Below are positions 48,118 through 64,000 of a DNA stretch of 64,000 nt, one piece after another. How positions within the stretch are numbered: position 1 is the stretch's first letter; each line of letters starts with the position of its first letter. Under the pieces are notes generated by a model. The model saw nothing but the letters and a program-made list of their open reading frames with translations, did no database searches and had not been told where the DNA came from. Made by a program: the position numbers and the translations under genes. The DNA comes from Apostichopus japonicus (taxonomy: Eukaryota > Echinodermata > Holothuroidea > Aspidochirotida > Stichopodidae), in contig NC_092561.1 in assembly GCF_037975245.1 (NCBI RefSeq), positions 20,959,508-21,023,507 on the forward strand, given 5' to 3'.

Positions 48118-49053
48118 TATCACCCGATATCATGCTTCAATAAACTCGTGCAGTATGAACAGTCCCTAACCTTCATTTAATAGAAACTGGATATTTTATC
48201 AGTAATAAACAATATCATTAATAACCACTAAATGGGAACCAGAAGAGTTATTATCGTTAATACAGTACTTTATAATACACGTGTGTTTTAAATGTACGAA
48301 CTACGAAGAACAGTAGGCAGTCCAGGCTCCACATGTTCGGGCTACAGTATATATGATTTATGGAATGATTAATGACGCAGGAGATGGCGTCTGGCAACAA
48401 TTTAACGAACCCTATTATGACATAATGATGTATTGTTCAATGCTTTGAGCCTTACATGTTTCTAACTGCCCAATCTCCTATACTTGAGATATACCAGACT
48501 AGTTAGTATTACCCAGTCATTTTATCAGCAAACGAAGTAGCAAGGAAAACGGAAAGACTTTTGTTCTTAAAAATTTTAACTTGCATTAAATCAAACCGGA
48601 TTATTTAACGTAGGTTTATTTTTTATCCCTCTGTTTTGTTTATTTCTTTTGGTTTGTTAAATAAGGCTGGCCTGTCATTAATAATCGAAAAGATAGGGTT
48701 TAGGGATGTCATAAAAAAATAGGGTTTACTCAAACTAACGTCTCAAAAGGTCAAAATAAGACGAGTTCTAACATTATTTTCACCAAATTCATCTTCATTC
48801 TAGAGATTAATGAAGGCTTCACCCATTTATCTATTAGGTGTTGTCATGTTAGGCTTTACCTGTTTATCTATTAGGTGTTTTCATGTTAGGCTTCACCCAT
48901 TTATCTATTACTGGTGTTTTCATGTTAGGCTTCAAAGCACTTGTACTGGCAGTGTGGCCAGTACGTACTGATAGAATATCCAGTTTCTATTAGATGAAGG
49001 TTAGGGACTGTTCATACTGCACGAGTTTATTGAAGCATGATATGGGGTGATAG
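48118..49053. mobile_element. Foldback element with about 85-bp terminal inverted repeats
   Basis: The arm 48118-48202 is the near-perfect reverse complement of 48968-49053. Both contain the block from ATATCATGCTTCAATAAACT through CAGTATGAACAGTCCCTAAC. Inside are three copies of a CACCCATTTATCTATTA / TGTTTTCATGTTAGGCTT repeat (about 48810-48935). No ORF was recognised. Confidence 0.8.
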
Positions 49054-50510
49054 TATTCGTTGAGTGTTCGTTGACACTACATGACACCCAATTTCCCCCC
49101 CCCCCCCCCCCTCCTGCTTCTCTCATACTCTCACACAACTCCGTCAGTTACAGCGTGATGATGTTCAAGACTAAGCTAACGTCTGTGTAATCGGAAGATC
49201 AATGTAAGTAAACATCAATCAAGTTTTCGAAAGATTGTGTGCACAGAACTGATTATCTCCAACCAACCAAGGTTATGAACTGAACGTTCAAAGGTCAAAC
49301 CGAATAACAATTAACAATCCAGGGATGGCTATTATACTTATATTCTACTTGAAACAGGATATAAACAATACGTGTCACTTGCTGAGTTCACCCTCGTGTA
49401 GTTGTTTTCCCCTAGTGCTGTGCACTTCGGAGTTCTACTTAACACCAACGGCAGTTTAAAACGTGTAAGACACACACATACATGCGTCACAGGAACATAG
49501 CCCATGCACAGTTTAATTTGTATGCTCAACAGTTAAGACAACACTTTACTTGAACGAACGGCTTGATTGACTACTGAGGTAGGCCTGTACAGGAGAAAGC
49601 GAACCACGAATTCTATCAGGTAACGATCTACATTGCTACTTGCATTTATTATGTACCCTTCATGCCGAAACTATGGGCTCAATATTATCTATTGATGGTA
49701 ACGTTTGCACTGAAAATAGTTATTCAAATAATAGGATAAAGTCATAAAAATAACTTCACATAGCAAGGTACCATGAGCCCACACGAAGAAGATACAATCC
49801 ATTGAAATTAGGAGAGTAGTTCCTCTTTCTAATATGTACATTTTTACTACAGTAGAACAAAAATATGTGCGAACGCTGCAGCTAATGCCCAATGGGGTTC
49901 TGCCGTCTTGTCGAAACCATTGGACCACCAATCAGTTAGACCCCCCCCCCCCCCCAATCAGAAGTACACTCCTATGCTTCTACAATGTAAAGACCTTGTT
50001 ATATATTGCTATGGATTGTTTAACTTACCTCTAATTACACAGCTAACATGCTTAGGCCCAGATGGACCTCAATTGGGGCACTTCGTTGACCTCACAAGCC
50101 TATTCAAACCTACCTTACCGCCATTCGGGTTAATTCATTTGGGCCCAACATGATGCCAGGGCGGTAGTCATATAACGTAATAAGGAAAAATCTTAGCATT
50201 TACGATGGTAAAAGTGGGATCATTTAATGTGGATATTAAATGGGGAACTTGTCAATGGGGAAGGATTATTCGTGTGTCCCTAAAGGAACACATCAAATCA
50301 GCACACCTGGTCCACTTTAGCTCCATTCGAATACGGTAGGCCAAACTATGTGCGAGATACGTAAGTGGGTATTCACGGACTGGGAAGGAAATGTAAATGT
50401 AAATTGTCGGTTTTAAATCAAACTTAAAGAGAGATGTCAAAGGCCTTTTTTTTGCCTTTCTTGTCATAGAACTGATTTTTCAAGAAGAGACTCACCGAAG
50501 TGTAATCAAC
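49054..50510. other. Spacer upstream of the esterase-like gene
   Basis: C-runs occur at about 49096-49111 and 49941-49955. No gene is recognised. The last few hundred bases probably hold the esterase promoter; no clear TATA box was seen. Confidence 0.5.
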
Positions 50511-59360
<8,850 letters not shown>

Positions 59361-59373
59361 AGCCGGGACTGAT

Positions 59374-61066
59374 AAAAGTTGAAGACCGGAGCTGGACATT
59401 AAGTGATAATTCAATGGTCTAGTGAGGTGTAATATAAATAACAATATTCTAAAAATTGAATACCGGAGCTGAACATTAAGTGATAATTCAATCGTCTAGT
59501 GAGGTGTAATACAAATAACAATATTCTAAAAGTTGACGACCGGAGCTGGACATTAGGTGATAATTCAATGGTCTAGTGAGGTGTAATACAAATAACAATA
59601 TTCTAAAAGTTGAAGACCGGAGCTGGATATTAAGTGATAATTCAATGGTCTAGTGAGGTGTAATACAAATAACAATATTCTAAAAGTTGACGACCGGAGC
59701 TGGACATTAAGTGATAATTCCATGGTCTAGTGAGGTGTAATACAAATAACAATATTGTAAAAGTTGAAGACCGGAGCTGGACATTAAGTGATAATTCAAT
59801 GGTCTAGTGAGGTGTAATACAAATAACAATATTGTAAAAGTTGAAGACCGGAGCTTAACATTAAGTGATAATTCCATGGTCTAGTGAGGTGTAATACAAA
59901 TAACAATATTCTAAAAGTTGAAGACCGGAGCTGGACATTAAGTGATAATTCAATGGTCTAGTGAGGTGTAATACAAATAACAATATTCTAAAAGTTGAAG
60001 ACCGGAGCTGGACATTAAGTGATAATTCAATGGTCTAGTGAGGTGTAATACAAATAACAATATTCTAAAAGTTGACGACCGGAGCTGGACATTAAGTGAT
60101 AATTCCATGGTCTAGTGAGGTGTAATACAAATAACAATATTGTAAAAGTTGAAGACCGGAGCTGGACATTAAGTGATAATTCCATGGTCTAGTGAGGTGT
60201 AATACAAAAAACAATATTCAAAAAGTTGACGACCGGAGCTGAAAATTTAAGTGATAATTCAATGGTCTAGTGAGGTGTAATACAAATAACAATATTCTAA
60301 AAGTTGACGACCGGAGCTGGACATTAAGTGATAATTCCATGGTCTAGTGAGGTGTAATACAAATAACAATATTGTAAAAGTTGAAGACCGGAGCTGGACA
60401 TTAAGTGATAATTCAATGGTCTAGTGAGGTGTAATACAAATAACAATATTCTAAAAGTTGACGACCGGAGCTTAACATTAAGTGATAATTCCATGGTCTA
60501 GTGAGGTGTAATACAAATAACAATATTGTAAAAGTTGAAGACCGGAGCTGGACATTAAGTGATAATTCAATGGTCTAGTGAGGTGTAATACAAATAACAA
60601 TATTCTAAAAGTTGACGACCGGAGCTTAACATTAAGTGATAATTCCATGGTCTAGTGAGGTGTAATACAAATAACAATATTGTAAAAGTTGAAGACCGGA
60701 GCTGGACATTAAGTGATAATTCAATGGTCTAGTGAGGTGTAATACAAATAACAATATTCTAAAAGTTGAAGACCGGAGCTGGACATTAGGTGATAATTCC
60801 ATGGTCTAGTGAGGTGTAATACAAATAACAATATTGTAAAAGTTGACGACCGGAGCTGGACATTAGGTGATAATTCAATGGTCTAGTGAGGTGTAATACA
60901 AATAACAATATTGTAAAAGTTGACGACCGGAGCTGGACATTAAGTGATAATTCAATCGTCTAGTGAGGTTTAATACAAATAACAATATTCTAAAAGTTGA
61001 CGACCGGAGCTGAACATGAAGTGATAATTCAATGGTCTATTGAGGTGAAATAGAAATAACAATATT
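59374..61066. repeat. 77-bp array in esterase 3' flank, about 22 copies
   Basis: The unit contains GACCGGAGCTGGACATTAAG, TGATAATTCAATGGTCTAGT and GAGGTGTAATACAAATAACA, ending CAATATTCTAAAAGTT. Variants TTGAAGACC and TTGACGACC, CAATGGT and CCATGGT, CTAAAAG and GTAAAAG are mixed. It begins within 20 bp of the stop codon and so probably lies in the 3' UTR. Confidence 0.95.
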
Positions 61067-62060
61067 CCTTTTACGATTAAAGGAAAATCTATGATGGTCT
61101 CTGACATGCTTTGTAATTGTATCTTTCAGTTGATATTCTGGAGGGGGGGGGGGGGGGTCGGGGGTTTAAATTGATTGAAAATCTGTTTCCTAGTCCTAAC
61201 GAAGAAAATGTTGTTCTTTTAAAATCATTATTTGGATCAAGGCGCGCGTATTCATCTTTTTTATGTTTTCACGGATCCAATAGGAGTGTTAAAGATAGCT
61301 ATAGGAACGTCATAATTACGTCACATACGTGTAATTGACTTATACCGGACGAATTTAACACGCTATGTATAGAGTATTCATTTACTTCTTGGAAAGTCGG
61401 CAAACTGACTACAGACTGAAGAATTTGAGCGCATTGTTTAGTAATATTTAAGTAAATATGGAGATAGTGTCCAGCAATTGTAATAAATAGAAGCCTTACC
61501 AAAGTGAGGAGGCAAGCATTCCTTTCGAATATTTACGGACTTATGCAGTAGGGTTGCTGGAGGCACGTACTTCGATGGCCCGGCTGGATAACTTACTTTG
61601 AATTTCTGGGCCAAACCCGAAGCTATTAAGGACCTTGACGTACCTGCTTTGACAGTCTCCGGCTCCGCCGCTCAAGTAGTCCAATAAATCCATGGATGTA
61701 ATTTGGATCGAGAGAGTGAGAGATAAACATAGCGAGCGAGGCAGAGAGAGAGAGAGCCATTCTGAGGTATACCAAGCAAAAACCTATTTCCCGAATGTTA
61801 ATCTTATTACTGGAAAGTCATTAATTGTTCCCAAAAATGAAATTAAGAACAAATCAAACGACTCAATATTTATGGTATTGATAATATACCATCCCTATAT
61901 CCATTGGTTCTCATTGTATTGTTTTACCACATTATTTACACAATGTTATTTTACCATTCTTACAAATAAAAATTAAAAATGGGCATGTAGGCGTTGTGTC
62001 TTCCTTTTCCCCTTTGCTCATGTTATATGTATACCTTTTCATTCGTTTATATATCTATCT
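61067..62060. other. Spacer downstream of the esterase-like gene
   Basis: A G-run lies at 61143-61157 and a short GAGA run near 61745. AATAAA-like words near 61685 and 61966 might end the esterase transcript, but this is unsupported. No gene was recognised. Confidence 0.45.
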
Positions 62061-62106
62061 CAGGCGCGTATCCAGGGGGGGGGGCGTATGTGGCGCGCGC
62101 CCCCCG

Positions 62107-62240
62107 GATAAGAAAAAGAGGAGAGAAAAAAAGAGAAGAAAAAAGGAAAAAAGAGGGGAAAAAAGAAAAGGAGGAGAGGAAGGAAGGGAAAAGAAAAAGA
62201 AGAAAGAGAGAAAAAGGAGAAAAGGAGGGAGTAAAAGAAA
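62107..62240. repeat. Purine-rich (GA/AAAAG) tract
   Basis: About 130 bases of almost only A and G on the plus strand. The Lys/Glu/Arg and Phe/Leu/Ser frames here are artefacts. Confidence 0.9.
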
Positions 62241-62424
62241 AACGCCAAGACACCGGGAAGAGAATGAGGAACAGTGACATAATTACAGCGCTGATCCCTA
62301 TTATACACAGGGTAGCCAGTGACGGATCATGGAGTTCGGAAGGGGCGTGTGCCTCACCCTACCCCTTACACCGACAACTCAATTTTTGACGTTTCCATTT
62401 TTCCTCTCTCACTCATTATCTATA

Positions 62425-63388
62425 TATATATGTTATGCGCTATCGACCGATTTGCGCCATCGATCGATAGCGCTGCGCTATCTATGGATCCGTAGTTAGC
62501 GCAAGCATCGGTAGATCGCGCTGCGCTATCAATCGATAGTTCGTGGGTCGTGTAGGATGAGATTTAAAGGGGAACTGCGAGCCTCGTCTACGTGAATACC
62601 CTTGACGTAGACTGAGTTCGTCTACGTGAATACCCTTTACGACATTGAACACGTTTTCAGCATTGACAACTCGCCGGAACTTGGCGCTTCCCTCAAGGCC
62701 AGGAAGGTCGACAATCTGAAAATTCCGTGTTTTGACCCAATGTCGGAAGTGCGAGTCCACCTTCATGCTTGGATGAAGAAGGTGAGATTTTATGGCATCG
62801 TACTTCTCCGCGCTGATGACTGAAGCAGCTTGGTGGTCGACGGTGTCCTGCATGTGATCTCGAAAAGCTGGCTCTTTTACCATGTTTACGAATATCATCA
62901 CTATATATCAGTACCGGTACCATATGCATGAGGTCGATAGTCACTGTTGGCCCAATCACATCAGTAATTTATCAGATATCTTAGAACCAAGGCCTGAAGA
63001 CGTACAACCTGATACATATGCCTGATTCAGCAATGGAGTTAGGTTATATATCTCCATGATACAACCAATTTATTGGAAATCATTGTATCACTATCAATTG
63101 ATAAAATTTTATTGAATTTATCATAAATATTTACATAGAAAATGGTAATTAAACGGGTAATTTTTAGAAAAATCGGTGATGTGTCCATTAAACAGCACTT
63201 GGCGTCATCCTGAAGTTTAAGAAAAGAACTTTGTCATTATCAAAATAGACAAACAATCCGTCGATCTGCCTGCGCCATCGAGCGATACCTGCGCGATCTA
63301 TCGATGCTTGCGCTAACGACGGATCCATAGATAGCGCAGCGCTATCGATCGATGGCGCAAATCGGTCGATAGCGCATAACATATATAC
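62425..63388. mobile_element. Foldback DNA transposon with about 100-bp TIRs and internal palindromes
   Basis: The left arm from 62425 (TATATATGTTATGCGCTATC) is the reverse complement of the right arm ending at 63388 for about 100 bases, with only a few differences. The arms are themselves built from palindromic GCGCTATCGATCGATAGCGC-like words. TA-rich sequence flanks both sides. The interior encodes a fragment on the minus strand (62550-62901). No catalytic transposase domain was found, so it is non-autonomous. Confidence 0.8.
62550..62901 (-). pseudogene. Transposon ORF fragment, NOL4/KRBA2-like N-terminal domain
   Basis: The minus frame reads SAEKYDAIKSHLLHP, HFRHWVKTRNFQIVD, then RRVVNAENVFNVVKGIHVDE and afterwards loses resemblance. 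The pattern KYxxI...FxxWVK..xFQ...VVxxEDxFxVI..xHxxE is what I remember from the N-terminal region of NOL4 and of KRBA2-like integrase proteins of Ginger-type transposons. The zinc-binding and DDE parts of an integrase, which would follow, are missing. The call rests on memory of the family. Confidence 0.4.
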
Positions 63389-63837
63389 TATACATGGTCT
63401 ACCATAACGCGTGTGTGTGTATATACGCCTTAAACAATTGTAGAATTGTGCTATGAAACCAAATGTGGCTGGTCTCGAACTCGACCGTGTTGTCGGGGAA
63501 CATGACGCATTTCGGGAAGGGGGCGACCGCCCCCCACCCTTCACCATAATTTTTTTTATGATATTGCTAGTAATTTCAAAATTGAAAGTGCTCAGATGCA
63601 ACTTACAAGGCCTGGGAAGTGTCATTTCCAGCGATTTGGGATGCATTTTCGGCCAAAATTTGATTGTACGCTTCGCGCCAATAAATGGTCCTGGGTAGTG
63701 CCATTTCCAGCGATCTGGGAGGGATTTTCGGCCAAACTTTTCTTGTACGCTTCGCGCCAACTTATGATGGCGCTACGCTTAGATACTTTGCCTACAGGCT
63801 TCGCCTCTCCCGTGGCAAATTCCTCGCTACGCGCCTA

Positions 63838-64000
63838 TTCTAATTTGTAAAGCAAACAGCAGATATCACATCATATCAGTGAGCATGAAAATGGCGTTCC
63901 AGGATGAACAGCCTCAAAACTGTCCGACTTGCCAGAAAAAATAACCAAAAATTTTCGCGCGCTCTGCGCGCGCGTTCAACATGTTAATGTCAATATCATA
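63838..64000. other. Window end, no feature recognised
   Basis: Short AT-rich sequence with a CGCGCGCTCTGCGCGCGCG palindrome-like word near 63956. Nothing coding was seen. Confidence 0.4.

Larger units (their letters stand above)
62061..63837 (+). mobile_element. Composite of the GCGCTTAGATA-type family, interrupted
   Basis: The left edge CAGGCGCGTA (62061) and the right edge TACGCGCCT (ending 63836) match the ends of the 2025-2712 element. The right 250 bp carry two tandem copies of a GTGCCATTTCCAGCGAT...TACGCTTCGCGCC block and GGCGCTACGCTTAGATA. A purine-rich tract (about 62107-62240) and a second element (62425-63388) lie inside. The full-length interpretation is tentative. Confidence 0.45.

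Noticed and set aside
62107-62308. Lys/Glu/Arg-rich or Phe/Leu/Ser-rich ORFs
   Set aside because: Translations of a purine-only tract inside a mobile element.

Overview
The window looks like nuclear DNA of a marine invertebrate deuterostome, most likely an echinoderm and possibly a sea cucumber. This is an inference from content: AT-rich intergenic DNA, exons with canonical GT/AG borders, a fibrinogen-domain lectin gene, LRR receptor-like genes, an intact non-LTR retrotransposon, tRNA-derived SINEs and many short TIR elements. There are no operons and nothing looks bacterial. About a fifth of the window is tandem repeat.

Layout. (1) 469-10296 (+): a two-exon gene for a 139-residue GSK3B-interacting protein (GSKIP). 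Its 9.4 kb intron holds a 2.9 kb minisatellite, and an hAT-like TIR element sits in its 3' region. (2) 17427-18861 (-): a leucine-rich-repeat transmembrane protein with one apparent frameshift. A truncated paralogue lies at 22935-23179 (-). Between and beside them are a decayed L1/Tx1-like LINE and a foldback element. (3) 24.9-32 kb: a 24-bp minisatellite, simple repeats and a TIR element, with no gene recognised. (4) 32089-42747 (+): a five-exon gene for a secreted 280-residue fibrinogen-related (FReD) protein. It carries a 124-bp satellite in intron 2, a four-fold repeated 3' splice site, and a 113-bp array of about 27 donor-like sites in intron 4. (5) 43580-46800 (-): a LINE with an intact 1009-codon ORF (endonuclease plus reverse transcriptase). 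(6) 47-50.5 kb: a direct duplication and a foldback element. (7) 50511-59360 (+): an eight-exon cholinesterase/carboxylesterase-fold gene of 600 residues. It has a signal peptide, Glu in place of the catalytic Ser, and a C-terminal HDEL. Its introns and 3' flank are full of minisatellites. (8) 61-64 kb: nested TIR elements, one of which keeps a fragment of an integrase-associated ORF.

The genes do not form a pathway; they are neighbours on a chromosome. The most unusual signal is structural. In the esterase and FReD genes, tandem arrays include exon borders: 15 in-frame 3' splice sites before esterase exon 2, four before FReD exon 3, and about 27 donor copies after FReD exon 4. The esterase array is a multiple of three and open throughout, so splice-site choice could add 12-residue units next to the oxyanion-hole strand.

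All exon joins were worked out by hand from reading frame, splice consensus and family resemblance. No transcript or database search was available. Family calls come from memory of the protein families.
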